From: CAIQNR01 sp031972475
Lineage (GTDB): Bacteria > Babelota > Babeliae > Babelales > CAIQNR01
NCBI GenBank assembly: GCA_031972475.1
Contig: DALYEP010000001.1
Span: 248,001 to 312,000 of the forward strand
Reading direction: 5' to 3'
DNA: 64,000 bases
In this document: positions 26,657 through 36,046 of the stretch, in pieces
Layout of the letters: each line of letters opens with the position of its first letter
Numbering within the stretch: position 1 is the stretch's first letter
Made by a program: the position numbers and the translations under genes
Notes under the pieces: model-generated
What the model saw: the letters and a program-made list of their open reading frames with translations, nothing else
Database searches by the model: none
What the model was told of the DNA's origin: nothing

Positions 26657-27250
26657 ATGAAGAAAATAGCTATTCTGTTTTTAACAACATATAACCTACA
26701 TAGCGGAACAACGCTGCAAAAAATTTCAAATCCATCTTTTTTAAGAGCTTTAAGAGAGTTTAGTCAATCTGCAAAAGGAAAAGCTGCTCAAAATATTAAT
26801 GACCTTCGTAATGGTTATGAAACTCAAGTAATGCCTCATGTAAGAGATTTAAGAAAATCAGTTAATGACTCTTTTCAAACTATGAAAAATAAAGCTGCTG
26901 AAAATGTTAGGAATGATTTATTGCTTCAAGAAGAAGTAAATGCCCTTCGCAATACTTATGAAGCTCAAATAACTCCTGGTAATAATCCATGGTATGAAAA
27001 AATAAGAAACGGTATTAAAAATTATTTTGAATATCAAAATAAAAAAAGCGATGTTTTGCATGAATATATTCATGGTAAAAAACCAGATTTTTTCCCTAAA
27101 GAGGGACCCTTATTTAATAAGCAAGAGAAAATAAAAGATCTAAAAGAATTAGCAACCGACAAATCAGTACTTGCTCAGTTATTAGCAACTGTAGGGCTTG
27201 GTTGCTATATAAACGCTAATAAAGATCATCATGAAAGTGAAAAACCTTAA
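26657..27250 (+). CDS. Exported protein with an internal duplicated segment
   Basis: A 197-residue protein. The longest frame extends 30 codons upstream, but GAGG lies 6 nt before the ATG at 26657, which opens a signal peptide (MKKIAILFLTTYNLHSG). Two similar segments are visible, DLRNGYETQVMP and ALRNTYEAQITP, about 60 residues apart in a helical region. A hydrophobic stretch near the C-terminus (VLAQLLATVGLGCYI) may be a membrane anchor. It stands between two flippase-like genes in the same direction. Confidence 0.7.
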   Translation: MKKIAILFLTTYNLHSGTTLQKISNPSFLRALREFSQSAKGKAAQNINDLRNGYETQVMPHVRDLRKSVNDSFQTMKNKAAENVRNDLLLQEEVNALRNTYEAQITPGNNPWYEKIRNGIKNYFEYQNKKSDVLHEYIHGKKPDFFPKEGPLFNKQEKIKDLKELATDKSVLAQLLATVGLGCYINANKDHHESEKP

Positions 27251-27360
27251 TTGAATAAAGAAAATTGAGATTAAATAATCAATAATTTTTTTGTAAGTAT
27301 GTCTTATCTTTTATACATGATATACTCTGACTAATTTTATTATGAAAGTCAGAATAATTT

Positions 27361-28656
27361 ATGAAAAAAGATCTTTTATTTTCAAAATTTTTTCAAGCAA
27401 TTAATTGGAATCTTTTATTATATATTTTTTATAAAATATGCTTCATAATAGTCTCCTACAAGCTTTATTCAAAAATATCATCTTTTTATTTTTCTCAATG
27501 GGCAATGGGTAATGCAATTGTATTTTTAGTATTATTATTAATAGATCCAGGTTTTAAAAAATCAGTTCCTCGCTTTTATCCACTTTTTGCACAAGATGAT
27601 TATTATTACAATAGATTTATTATAGGGATAATTACTACACAAATACTTATATTAATAGCAGCTCTGATTGGCTTTTTGCACATTGTTTCTTTATTTATAA
27701 AAATACCAGAGCTTTACAATATCTTAGGAATGCTATTATTAATAGAAGGAATAGGAGGAGTTTTTCAAACAATTTACCATGCACATTTTAAAAACAAACA
27801 ATTTAATTTTTTTAATATTGTATGCACCCTTCTGGAAATGATAAGTAATATTTATTTTATCATGACAATAAACAATGAATTAGGCCTTATAAAGGCGCTT
27901 TTCATAACAAAAATAATTTCTGGAATAGTACTTATACTATGTTCATTGTTTTTTATTTCTCAACTTAATAATGATCATCTTATTGAACAATATCCATTAA
28001 AAAATCCTAAAAAAACAATTCATGATTTTATAATTCATTCATTACTAATGTGGGCTTCTACAGCAATAAAAGCATTAACCGAACGTAATGCTTTATTTCC
28101 ATATATTACTCATTTTTTTGGAGAAAATGTTGGAAATAATTTTAAAATAGCTCATGATAGCGCATTGTTTTTTCAAAGAATAGGAATAAAAGCACTAGGA
28201 TCTGCCGATACATCGCTACTTTCTTACACCTATATAAAATCAAATAAGAATAAAGATTTACGGCAATCATTTGATATTATTGTAAAGATTATTTCTTTGA
28301 TCACGCTACTATTAGTTTTTTTAAGTATTCTTGTTTTTTTTCTTAGATACACAGAATTATCACATAAAATTTCAAAAGTTTTTTATATTGTTGTTATTGG
28401 TTATATTATCGAAATATATCTTTCACCTTATGAAAGAATATTAGAAGTTAAGCAAGAATATAAAAAATTATGGATTGCTTACACTCCTTATTTATGCATA
28501 ACAGTAGGGTTATTTGTAATTCAATTTTTTACAAAATTTTCTATAAATTTATTCTCTTTACTTGTCATTATTCATAGCAGTCGTATTGTAAGCTCATTAA
28601 TATTTACTTATTACGGAAAAATGCTCTTTAAGAAAAATATTAATTTAAAAAAATAA
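27361..28656 (+). CDS. MOP-superfamily flippase-like membrane protein (2 of 2)
   Basis: A 431-residue protein with about 12 hydrophobic helices and the Wzx-like feature of a conserved early segment (LLLIDPGFKKSVPRFYPLF) after the second or third helix. It resembles oligosaccharide flippases of the MOP superfamily. It lies 110 nt after the exported gene. Function in moving a lipid-linked glycan is inferred from family only. Confidence 0.65.
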   Translation: MKKDLLFSKFFQAINWNLLLYIFYKICFIIVSYKLYSKISSFYFSQWAMGNAIVFLVLLLIDPGFKKSVPRFYPLFAQDDYYYNRFIIGIITTQILILIAALIGFLHIVSLFIKIPELYNILGMLLLIEGIGGVFQTIYHAHFKNKQFNFFNIVCTLLEMISNIYFIMTINNELGLIKALFITKIISGIVLILCSLFFISQLNNDHLIEQYPLKNPKKTIHDFIIHSLLMWASTAIKALTERNALFPYITHFFGENVGNNFKIAHDSALFFQRIGIKALGSADTSLLSYTYIKSNKNKDLRQSFDIIVKIISLITLLLVFLSILVFFLRYTELSHKISKVFYIVVIGYIIEIYLSPYERILEVKQEYKKLWIAYTPYLCITVGLFVIQFFTKFSINLFSLLVIIHSSRIVSSLIFTYYGKMLFKKNINLKK

Positions 28657-29589
28657 GCATAATATGCATCATCAAATAATGTTAATGATCTTCTTGATGA
28701 TGAAATTAGGCGACGCCGCCCTTCTATAGATCATGAAAAATAACTAACAACAGCAGTAAATGCTCTTATTAATGCAGATATAGATTGTTATTCGGAATAG
28801 AAAATGAACTGACAAGAATAATACTAGATAGTATTTATAATGCAGAAACAATTAAGAATTCCTTATGACATAAGAATATTTTATCAAAAAATGACAATCA
28901 TTTTCTAAAAACGCCCCCATTTTACCTTTTAATGGTTTTGATTTTGTTTTTAAAAAAAAATAAATAACTATTTAATAAAATATTACACTTGCTATTAATC
29001 ATAAGCGTTCTATTGGTTAAGTAATAAGCAACTTTTACGTGTACGTCTAATTGGTTATAAGTTTTCCCATTCCCATTACCATAGATTATTATTTCTTTAT
29101 TTCTATTATTATAAGGTTCTTATCTTATACTTAGTTTATTATCTCATTATATGACCCTATATAACCCTACTCTCTTATTAATCTTATTTAATTTAATCCT
29201 TTTTAATTTAATCCTTAAAAATAGTTAAAATTCCTTTTAAACACACGAAGTCAAGACTTACACCCCCAAAGCTTTACCCACAGCGTTATAAAGGGTGTAA
29301 GTCAAAGACGGAGTGATTCTGCGCGCATTAAACCCAAGTCTTATAAATAAAAAGCCTTAAATTTAAAATTTCCGCCCAAACCTCAAATACAAAAAGATAA
29401 AAATAGGCTCTATTATTAACCGTAATAATAAATTATACGACAAGAAATCATCGAAATAAGCTCTCTAAAATAATTAATTAAAAAAAAAATAAATAAAAAG
29501 CTCACAAAAATTTTTATATAGTTTTATAAATTTTTATATTTTTATAAAGAAATGTGAGTGATTCTGACTAAAATAATATGAGTCTTTTC
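28657..29589. other. About 930 nt without a convincing gene, upstream of dnaK
   Basis: The first 150 nt read, in one plus frame with stops, as NVNDLLDDEIRRRRPSIDHEK then LTTAVNALINADIDCYSE, which looks like remains of a helical or repeat protein. From about 29050 to 29220 the plus strand is rich in C and T with few G, and TTTAATTTAATCCT is repeated in tandem near 29187 and 29203. An inverted repeat lies at 29255-29303 (separate entry). GTGATTCTG occurs twice (near 29313 and 29558). A low-confidence origin or regulatory region cannot be excluded. Confidence 0.5.
29255..29303. repeat. 11-bp inverted repeat in the dnaK upstream gap
   Basis: GACTTACACCC at 29255-29265 pairs with GGGTGTAAGTC at 29293-29303, enclosing 27 nt that include AAGCTT and TTTACCCACAG. 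The last resembles a DnaA box with a mismatch, but a single one is not evidence. There is no T-run, so it does not look like a terminator. Confidence 0.55.
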
Positions 29590-29617
29590 TTGACATTAAA
29601 AAAATAGTATTTATCAT
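29590..29617 (+). promoter_or_regulatory. Sigma-70-type promoter of dnaK
   Basis: TTGACA and TATCAT separated by 16 nt, about 50 nt before the dnaK start. No CIRCE-like inverted repeat was seen, so HrcA control is not indicated. Confidence 0.55.
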
Positions 29618-29665
29618 ATAAATCGAAAGTTTTCAAAGAACAAAATCAAAAAATAAAGGTGCGAT

Positions 29666-31561
29666 ATGGCTAAAAAAATTATTGGTATCGATCTTGGTAC
29701 CACCAACTCAGTAGTAGCATTCATGGAGGGTGGATCTCCAAAAGTTATACCTAACAAAGAAGGAAACAATACAACCCCTTCAATCGTATCTTTTGACAAA
29801 GAAGGTCGTCGCCTTGTAGGTATACTCGCAAAACGTCAAGCGGTAACAAATCCAGAAAATACAATTTTTTCTGCAAAGCGTTTTATTGGTCACAAATTTG
29901 AAGAAGTTACCAATGAAGCAAAAAACTTACCTTATAAAATTACAAAACGGGACAATGGCGACGTATCTATAGTAGCTCAAGGCAAAGAATATAGTCCTCA
30001 AGAAATTTCAGCTGCTGTTCTAAGTCAATTAAAACAAGTTGCTGAAGACTACCTAGGAGAAACTATAACAGAAGCTGTCGTAACAGTTCCTGCATATTTC
30101 AACGATCAACAAAGACAGGCAACCAAAGATGCTGGTAAAATTGCAGGACTCGACATTAAACGTATCATTAACGAACCAACAGCCGCAGCTCTTGCATATG
30201 GACAAGACAAAAAGAAGCAAGGCATCATTGCTGTATTCGATTTTGGTGGTGGAACATTTGACGTATCTATCTTAGATATTAACGACGGCGTTATAGAAGT
30301 ACGCGCAACCAACGGAGATACTCATTTAGGCGGTGACGACATTGATCAACGCATCATGAATTACCTAATCGATACATTTAAACAAGAACAAGGTATCGAC
30401 CTTCGTAATGACAAAATGGCAATACAACGCTTAAAAGAAGCTGCTGAAAAAGCAAAATGCGAACTATCAACATTGCACGAAACAGAAATCAACCTTCCTT
30501 ACATAACAGCTGATTCAACCGGTCCAAAGCACATGAACATCAAACTTTCTCGTGCAAAAATGGAATCACTCTGCGCAGATCTTTTCAATCGACTACTTGA
30601 ACCATGCAAAAAAGCAATGGCTGATGCAGGACTTTCCCAAAATGATATTGGCGAAGTTATTTTAGTAGGTGGATCAACTCGTATTGCAAAAGTTCAACAA
30701 TTAGTAAAAGACTTTTTTGGAAAAGAACCAAACCGTTCAGTAAACCCAGATGAAGTTGTAGCGCTTGGTGCAGCTATACAAGGTGGTGTACTTGCTGGAG
30801 ACGTTACCGATGTTCTTCTTCTTGACGTAACTCCACTTTCTCTTGGTATCGAAACAATGGGTGGTGTATTTACAAAATTAATCGAACGAAATACAACTAT
30901 TCCAACAAAAAAATCTCAAGTCTTTTCAACTGCAGAAGATAACCAACCAGCCGTAAGCATCGTTGTATATCAAGGTGAACGATCAATGGCAAGCGACAAT
31001 AAATTACTTGGACAATTTCAATTAAATGATATTCCTCCAGCACGTCGCGGAACTCCTCAAATTGAAGTTACTTTTGACATCGATGCTAATGGTATTGTAA
31101 GCGTATCTGCAAAAGATAAAGGAACTGGAAAAGAACAAAAAATTACCATTACTAGCGGAAGCGGACTCAGCAAAGAAGAGATCGAAAAAATGGTAAAAGA
31201 TGCTCAAGAACACGAAGCTGAAGATAAGAAAAAACAAGAGCTTGTAGAAAAAAGAAACAAACTTGACGGTCTTATAAGCGACGTAGAAAGAACACTTTCA
31301 GAACACCAAGCAAAACTTGATGCAACAGAAGTAGAAAATGTTAAAGCCGCTCTAGAAACTGCAAAAACAAAATTAAAAGATCACGCAGAAAATGCAGAAG
31401 AACTAGAAAAAGCAAGCAATGAACTTATGCAAGCATCTCAAAAAGTTGCCGAACAAATCTATAAAGAACAACAAACTCAAGCACAAGATAATGCTCACAC
31501 AACAGAACAAAATTCTTCATCAAATAATACTGAAACTATTGATGCAGAAATAAACGAATAA
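29666..31561 (+). CDS. dnaK: Chaperone DnaK (Hsp70)
   Basis: A 631-residue Hsp70. The nucleotide-binding domain starts IIGIDLGTTNSVVAFMEGG and contains VFDFGGGTFDVSILD and VILVGGSTRIAKVQ. The substrate domain includes LLDVTPLSLGIETMGGV. The lid is Lys/Glu-rich and the protein ends in DAEINE after an Asn/Ser-rich tail. AAAGG precedes the ATG. dnaJ is not adjacent; grpE is in the window at 55.6 kb on the other strand. It is closed by a strong terminator, so it is monocistronic. Confidence 0.98.
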   Translation: MAKKIIGIDLGTTNSVVAFMEGGSPKVIPNKEGNNTTPSIVSFDKEGRRLVGILAKRQAVTNPENTIFSAKRFIGHKFEEVTNEAKNLPYKITKRDNGDVSIVAQGKEYSPQEISAAVLSQLKQVAEDYLGETITEAVVTVPAYFNDQQRQATKDAGKIAGLDIKRIINEPTAAALAYGQDKKKQGIIAVFDFGGGTFDVSILDINDGVIEVRATNGDTHLGGDDIDQRIMNYLIDTFKQEQGIDLRNDKMAIQRLKEAAEKAKCELSTLHETEINLPYITADSTGPKHMNIKLSRAKMESLCADLFNRLLEPCKKAMADAGLSQNDIGEVILVGGSTRIAKVQQLVKDFFGKEPNRSVNPDEVVALGAAIQGGVLAGDVTDVLLLDVTPLSLGIETMGGVFTKLIERNTTIPTKKSQVFSTAEDNQPAVSIVVYQGERSMASDNKLLGQFQLNDIPPARRGTPQIEVTFDIDANGIVSVSAKDKGTGKEQKITITSGSGLSKEEIEKMVKDAQEHEAEDKKKQELVEKRNKLDGLISDVERTLSEHQAKLDATEVENVKAALETAKTKLKDHAENAEELEKASNELMQASQKVAEQIYKEQQTQAQDNAHTTEQNSSSNNTETIDAEINE

Positions 31562-31591
31562 ATCATAAGCATTATCAGCAACAGTACAACT

Positions 31592-31624
31592 AAAAAAGAG
31601 CCGAAACTTTTCGGCTCTTTTTTT
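31592..31624 (+). terminator. Terminator after dnaK
   Basis: A 15-bp stem (core GAGCCGAAA/TTTCGGCTC) with a 2-nt loop and a T-run, 30 nt after the stop. Confidence 0.85.
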
Positions 31625-31653
31625 ATAACTATTAAAACTATGTTTAAGAAATA

Positions 31654-31950
31654 TCAAAATCCAATTTTCTTAAGCATCCAATACCAAGCATGCAACATTC
31701 TTTTTCCTATAATACGCAAAACATCTTTACATTTTTCTATAACCATTTCTCTATCTGAAATACCACTCTCAACGCCTTCAATTTCAGCAATATTTTTAAC
31801 AATTACATATTGTTGCGCATTAGTTAAAGGAGCAACTTCTTGAGACTGACCAGAACCAACGGCAACAATCTCCTTACAAGAAAGATCTGCTGTATTTAAA
31901 TTAAAAGACAGACAAGAAAAGATCACCAACATTTTTACTATTTTTTTCAT
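31654..31950 (-). CDS. Small exported protein, unknown
   Basis: A 98-residue protein. The longest frame begins ten codons upstream, but a full GGAGG lies 5 nt before the ATG at 31950, which begins the signal peptide MKKIVKMLVIFSCLSFNLNT. The mature part has Cys at about 25 and 74 and an aromatic C-terminus (HAWYWMLKKIGF). It faces dnaK head to tail across the terminator. No family is recognised. Confidence 0.7.
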   Translation of the reverse strand: MKKIVKMLVIFSCLSFNLNTADLSCKEIVAVGSGQSQEVAPLTNAQQYVIVKNIAEIEGVESGISDREMVIEKCKDVLRIIGKRMLHAWYWMLKKIGF

Positions 31951-32068
31951 AACAACCTCCAATTCAATATTTTTTATCAAATTATAATAAAAATCCGCTT
32001 AAATAAGCGGTTCTCATTATTAAAAATTTGAATACCTTCTTTAGTATAGCAAATCAAAGCAATTAAAA

Positions 32069-32092
32069 ACAAGGGGCTTTAAAGCCCCTTGT
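32069..32092 (-). terminator. 12-bp palindromic terminator
   Basis: ACAAGGGGCTTT followed directly by its reverse complement, just beyond the stop of the small membrane protein gene at 32100. A related stem (ACAAGGG...CCCTTGT) follows pepA. Confidence 0.6.
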
Positions 32093-32099
32093 AATATTT

Positions 32100-32336
32100 T
32101 TACTTAGAACATTTCTTACTACTAAAACATTCGCCCTTTTTTAAAACATTAACCCATACCACGCTTGCAATATTTACAAACCCTGAAAGCACAAGCGCTC
32201 CAAATATCCAATCTCCACAGCAGCTCATACTATTCATAATTGGGTTTTCAAAGCCAAGCCCATATAACCCAAAACCTATTACAGCAACTGAAGATACACA
32301 CTTAGCACTCAACAAAGCCACTCTTAGTAAAGACAT
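32100..32336 (-). CDS. Small membrane protein with two helices
   Basis: A 78-residue protein with two hydrophobic helices (about 10-28 and 43-64) and Cys-Cys at about 39-40 between them, then Cys near the C-terminus (KKGECFSSKKC). A strong AAGGAGA stands 6 nt before the ATG. The first helix could be an uncleaved signal. No family is recognised. It is bounded by a terminator. Confidence 0.65.
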   Translation of the reverse strand: MSLLRVALLSAKCVSSVAVIGFGLYGLGFENPIMNSMSCCGDWIFGALVLSGFVNIASVVWVNVLKKGECFSSKKCSK

Positions 32337-32551
32337 ACTGTCTCTCCTTAAGTAAAAATATTAATAAAATTGACTATCAATAGTATTAACAAAGTAATCC
32401 ATAGACTTTCAACCTACTCCAATCTTTTAAAAAAATAAGCCTATTTATAAGCTTATCGCACCCAGCAACCAATTATACGAGTAGCCTCATAAAAAATTGA
32501 ATGATATAATATTAAAAAATTTAATTACTTTAACCTTAAAGATTTATAAAA

Positions 32552-33652
32552 ATGACAATCAAAGCAGGCCTTGTAGGGCTTCCTAACGTAGGAAAATCAA
32601 CTCTCTTTAATGCTTTAACAAAATCTCAAGTTCCCGCAGAAAATTACCCTTTTTGCACCATCGACCCTCACCTTGCAATTACTCAAGTCCCCGACAAACG
32701 ACTTGATGACTTAGCAAAAATATACGGATCTCAAAAACATATTCCTGCAACTATGTCATTTGTTGACATTGCAGGACTTGTAAAAGGAGCAGCTCAAGGA
32801 GAAGGCCTTGGTAATCAATTTTTAAGCAACATTAGAGAAGTAGATTTAATACTACATGTTGTTCGATGCTTTGAAGCAACTGATAATGACCCTGTAAACC
32901 CACTTGATCACTTTGATATTATCGTTACAGAATTAGCACTTAAAGATTTAGAAATGATCGAAAAACGACAAGCAAAAATAACAAGCACCATGAAAGCAGT
33001 TCAAAACAAACCTGCAGAAAAAAAACTTCTTGAAGATGAATCTTTATTACTCAAACAAATACAAGAAGCTCTTAATGCTATGAATATTGAACAAGTAAGA
33101 GCATTGTTTACTAATACAAAACTAGAAATGATCCCTCTTTTAACTGCTAAAAAATTTTTAATTGCAGCAAACATGTCAGAATTAGACTTTGCACTTAATG
33201 CATTTAATAACAATTCTTTTTATCAAGCAATAATCAAACGCTTTGGACAAGATCGTGTTATTCCTGTATGTGCTCGGACAGAATATGAACTTGCTCAACT
33301 TGATGACGAACAAAAAAAAGAGATGATGAACATGCTCGATATAACATTTTCTGGTATCGACACTATTATCACCAAAGCATACCATGCATTAGGTCTCATC
33401 ACATTTTTTACCGTAGGCCCTAAAGAAGCGCATGCTTGGCCAATAAAAAAAGGATTAACTGTCAGAAAAGCAGCCGGAGAAATACACTCTGACCTTGAAC
33501 GAGGATTTATTTGTGCAGATGTCTTTTCTTGCGAAGATATTTTAACATATGGATCAGAAGCTGCTGCTAAAACTGCAGGAAAAATGAGAACCGAAGGACA
33601 AGATTATATTGTTCAAGATGGTGATCAATTACACATTAAATTTAATGTATAA
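32552..33652 (+). CDS. ychF: Obg-family ATPase YchF
   Basis: A 366-residue P-loop protein of the Obg family that in studied cases prefers ATP and binds ribosomes. G1 is GLPNVGKST (about 9-17), the switch area contains FCTIDPH, G3 is DIAGLVKGAAQGEGLGNQFL, and the usual GTP-specific G4 motif is altered to NMSE, as is normal for YchF. The C-terminal TGS-like domain is seen in TFFTVGPKEAHAW and GFICADVFSCEDI. It is monocistronic, with a terminator 18 nt after the stop. Confidence 0.95.
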   Translation: MTIKAGLVGLPNVGKSTLFNALTKSQVPAENYPFCTIDPHLAITQVPDKRLDDLAKIYGSQKHIPATMSFVDIAGLVKGAAQGEGLGNQFLSNIREVDLILHVVRCFEATDNDPVNPLDHFDIIVTELALKDLEMIEKRQAKITSTMKAVQNKPAEKKLLEDESLLLKQIQEALNAMNIEQVRALFTNTKLEMIPLLTAKKFLIAANMSELDFALNAFNNNSFYQAIIKRFGQDRVIPVCARTEYELAQLDDEQKKEMMNMLDITFSGIDTIITKAYHALGLITFFTVGPKEAHAWPIKKGLTVRKAAGEIHSDLERGFICADVFSCEDILTYGSEAAAKTAGKMRTEGQDYIVQDGDQLHIKFNV

Positions 33653-33670
33653 CAACAACACTAAAAATTA

Positions 33671-33710
33671 AAAAAGTTGCATAAAGAAAAATATTCTTAT
33701 GCAACTTTTT
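33671..33710. terminator. Bidirectional terminator after ychF
   Basis: AAAAAGTTGCATAA pairs with TTATGCAACTTTTT around an AT-rich loop, between the convergent ychF and ankyrin-like genes. Confidence 0.75.
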
Positions 33711-33727
33711 ATTATAAAAATAAATAT

Positions 33728-34225
33728 CTATACTTTTTTCAACAACAATGGGAGTAAATATTCTTTATGGCACTCACTTGCCCAATCAGAAGCTTTAAAC
33801 CCTTTACTGTCATGCAAATAAAGCAAAGCTCCAAATTTAATAAACGTTTTTGTATATTTTTTATAAGCATTCGTAAATAACTCATCTGCTTTTATATCAG
33901 AAGCTTTTTTAACTAAAACAATAAGTGGTGTATTACCTGTCTTTGAACCTTTTGAATTAATAGAAAAATCAAGCAAAAAAGCCATTACACTTTCTAAATC
34001 TTCATCATCTAAAGCACGATCAAATAATTTTTTTCGCTCATACAAACTAAGCTTGTTTTCAGATTTATCATTAAAATCAAAATAACAACCAAGCTCATTT
34101 GCTAATTCAGTTTTAGCCTTTTGATCAAATAAATTAAGTTGAATTCGATCATTTAATAAATGATCATCAGATGCATAAAAAGAATGTATCGTAAAAAACA
34201 TTATACAAGTTAATAACTTATTCAT
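33728..34225 (-). CDS. Exported protein with ankyrin-like repeat
   Basis: A 165-residue protein with signal peptide (MNKLLTCIMFFTIHSFYAS). The longest frame begins with TTG-ATT before the ATG at 34225; AAGGAGG 7 nt from that ATG decides the start. The C-terminal half has one or two ankyrin-like units (GNTPLIVLVKKA, then FIKFGALLYLHDSKGFKASD). Such secreted ankyrin proteins often contact host proteins, here only an inference. It lies between two terminators. Confidence 0.7.
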   Translation of the reverse strand: MNKLLTCIMFFTIHSFYASDDHLLNDRIQLNLFDQKAKTELANELGCYFDFNDKSENKLSLYERKKLFDRALDDEDLESVMAFLLDFSINSKGSKTGNTPLIVLVKKASDIKADELFTNAYKKYTKTFIKFGALLYLHDSKGFKASDWASECHKEYLLPLLLKKV

Positions 34226-34327
34226 AATCAAACCTCCTTAATTATTAATATATATTATTAGTATAAATAAAAACAAAGACTACTCAACAGCCCTTACTTA
34301 TCAAAAAAACCAAGCTTAAAGATTAAA

Positions 34328-34354
34328 AAACAAGGGACTTTCGGCCCCTTGTTT
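34328..34354 (-). terminator. Terminator after pepA
   Basis: AAACAAGGG pairs with CCCTTGTTT and a T-run follows on the minus strand, 23 nt beyond the pepA stop. Confidence 0.75.
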
Positions 34355-34376
34355 ATCTATTAAAAATTAAAAAACT

Positions 34377-35894
34377 TTAACTTTTCCATTGCAAAGCAAT
34401 ATCAATAAGCAAATGAGTTCCCATGCCTGTTGCTATACCTGGCCTAAAATAAGGCTTATCAGGAACATTAAATGCTGATGGCGCAATATCAATATGAGCC
34501 CACGCAACATCTCCAACAAAGTTACTTAAAAAACAAGCTCCATTGGTTGCGCCAGCTTTATATTTTGTTTTTCCATCATTACAAAGATCAGTATGATCGC
34601 CTTTTACCATCACCTTATAATCATCTATTAAAGGTAATCGCCAAACATGATCACCAGAAGTAATAGAAGCTGCCTGAATTTTAGCAAACAAATTTTCATC
34701 CTGAGTCATAAGACCACTAAAAAATGGACCTACTGCATGAACACATGCCCCTGTAAGAGTTGCAATATCAATCATTGCATCAGGCTTATAATTTTTTTCA
34801 GCATAAGCAAGCGCATCTGCAAGAACCAAACGGCCTTCTGCATCAGTATTTCCAACAAGAGCTGTTTTACCGTTATAAAAAGTTATAATATCTCCAGGAT
34901 GATTTGCACTTCCACTAACCATATTTTCAGCAAGAGCTGCAAATCCTATAACATTAACACCTGCTTTCAATTCTGAAAGCGCCGCTACTGCATTAATTAC
35001 TGCCGCCGCACCAGACATATCATCTTTCATATCTTCCATATATCCAGTTGGTTTTATATTAAGACCACCTGAATCAAAAGTTATCCCTTTACCAACAAAT
35101 GCAAGCGTCGGAGCATTCTCTTGATCTGTTTTATATTCAACAATAACTAAATGACTATCATGCTGCGAACCCATACCAACAGCTTTAAGACCGCCCATTC
35201 CCATCTTTTCTATTTGATCTTCATTAAAGATAGTAATATTTAAATTATAATCTTGAGCAACTTGCTTTGCCTGATCTGCAAATGAATGTGGTGTCATAAT
35301 ATTAGCTGGCAAATCAACCCAAAGACGAGCTCTATTAATCGCATCCGCAACAACAATCCCTATTTGAGCACCTTTTTGAGCCGCTTCTAAATCTTTAGAT
35401 TCAACTACAAATGTATATGATTCTACCTTAAAAATACGTGCATCTTTTTCTGTAATAAATTGATCAAATGCATATGACGCTTTCATAGAAATACACGCCA
35501 TTTTTTGCAAAATATATTGAATAGGATGACCAAAATCTTTTTCATGCGCAGCATGAGCAACCAATGATTCAATCTTTAAATTCTCAGCACAACGAATAGA
35601 ACGAGAAACAGCCTCTCTTAGCGTTTCCAAGGTATAATAAGATCCCTGCTTTTTACCAATACCAGATAAAATAATATATGCTATTGATGAATTATGCATA
35701 AAAGGAAACGAAAATATTGATCCCTTTTTTCCTACAAATTTCTTTTCTTGAACAAGCTTGTCAAACAAACCATACTGTTCATTTAATAATTGTTCTATTT
35801 CTGATGAAAATTGCTCATCTTCACCCACAAAAAACACATATCCCTTTACCGAGTGCTCTAGTAACGGCTTATCGGTAACAGCACACTTAATCAT
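34377..35894 (-). CDS. pepA: Leucyl (M17) aminopeptidase
   Basis: A 505-residue two-metal aminopeptidase that trims N-terminal residues from peptides. The catalytic region shows VGKGITFDSGGLNIKP with the metal-binding Lys and Asp, and the family signature NTDAEGRLVLADAL with the metal-binding Asp and Glu and the catalytic Arg. No signal peptide is seen, so it acts in the cytosol. In a host-dependent cell it would help use imported or turned-over peptides. It is monocistronic. Confidence 0.95.
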   Translation of the reverse strand: MIKCAVTDKPLLEHSVKGYVFFVGEDEQFSSEIEQLLNEQYGLFDKLVQEKKFVGKKGSIFSFPFMHNSSIAYIILSGIGKKQGSYYTLETLREAVSRSIRCAENLKIESLVAHAAHEKDFGHPIQYILQKMACISMKASYAFDQFITEKDARIFKVESYTFVVESKDLEAAQKGAQIGIVVADAINRARLWVDLPANIMTPHSFADQAKQVAQDYNLNITIFNEDQIEKMGMGGLKAVGMGSQHDSHLVIVEYKTDQENAPTLAFVGKGITFDSGGLNIKPTGYMEDMKDDMSGAAAVINAVAALSELKAGVNVIGFAALAENMVSGSANHPGDIITFYNGKTALVGNTDAEGRLVLADALAYAEKNYKPDAMIDIATLTGACVHAVGPFFSGLMTQDENLFAKIQAASITSGDHVWRLPLIDDYKVMVKGDHTDLCNDGKTKYKAGATNGACFLSNFVGDVAWAHIDIAPSAFNVPDKPYFRPGIATGMGTHLLIDIALQWKS

Positions 35895-35987
35895 ACAAAG
35901 CTCCTTACAATAGATAATTTTATAGAAAGAATAGAGAGTAATTTTAGCAAAGTTATTAAAATAAATCGAATCAACTCAATTAATATT

Positions 35988-36024
35988 AAAAAAGAAAGCG
36001 TGTATTTAACACGCTTTCTTTTTT
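35988..36024 (-). terminator. Terminator after the giant gene
   Basis: A 16-bp perfect stem (core GAAAGCGTGT/ACACGCTTTC) with a 5-nt loop and T-run, 23 nt beyond the stop of the giant gene. Confidence 0.85.
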
Positions 36025-36046
36025 AACTCAAAGACTATCTAAAAAA

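Noticed and set aside
29255..29303. Replication origin based on TTTACCCACAG
   Set aside because: Only one imperfect DnaA-box-like sequence; no cluster of boxes and no dnaA nearby.
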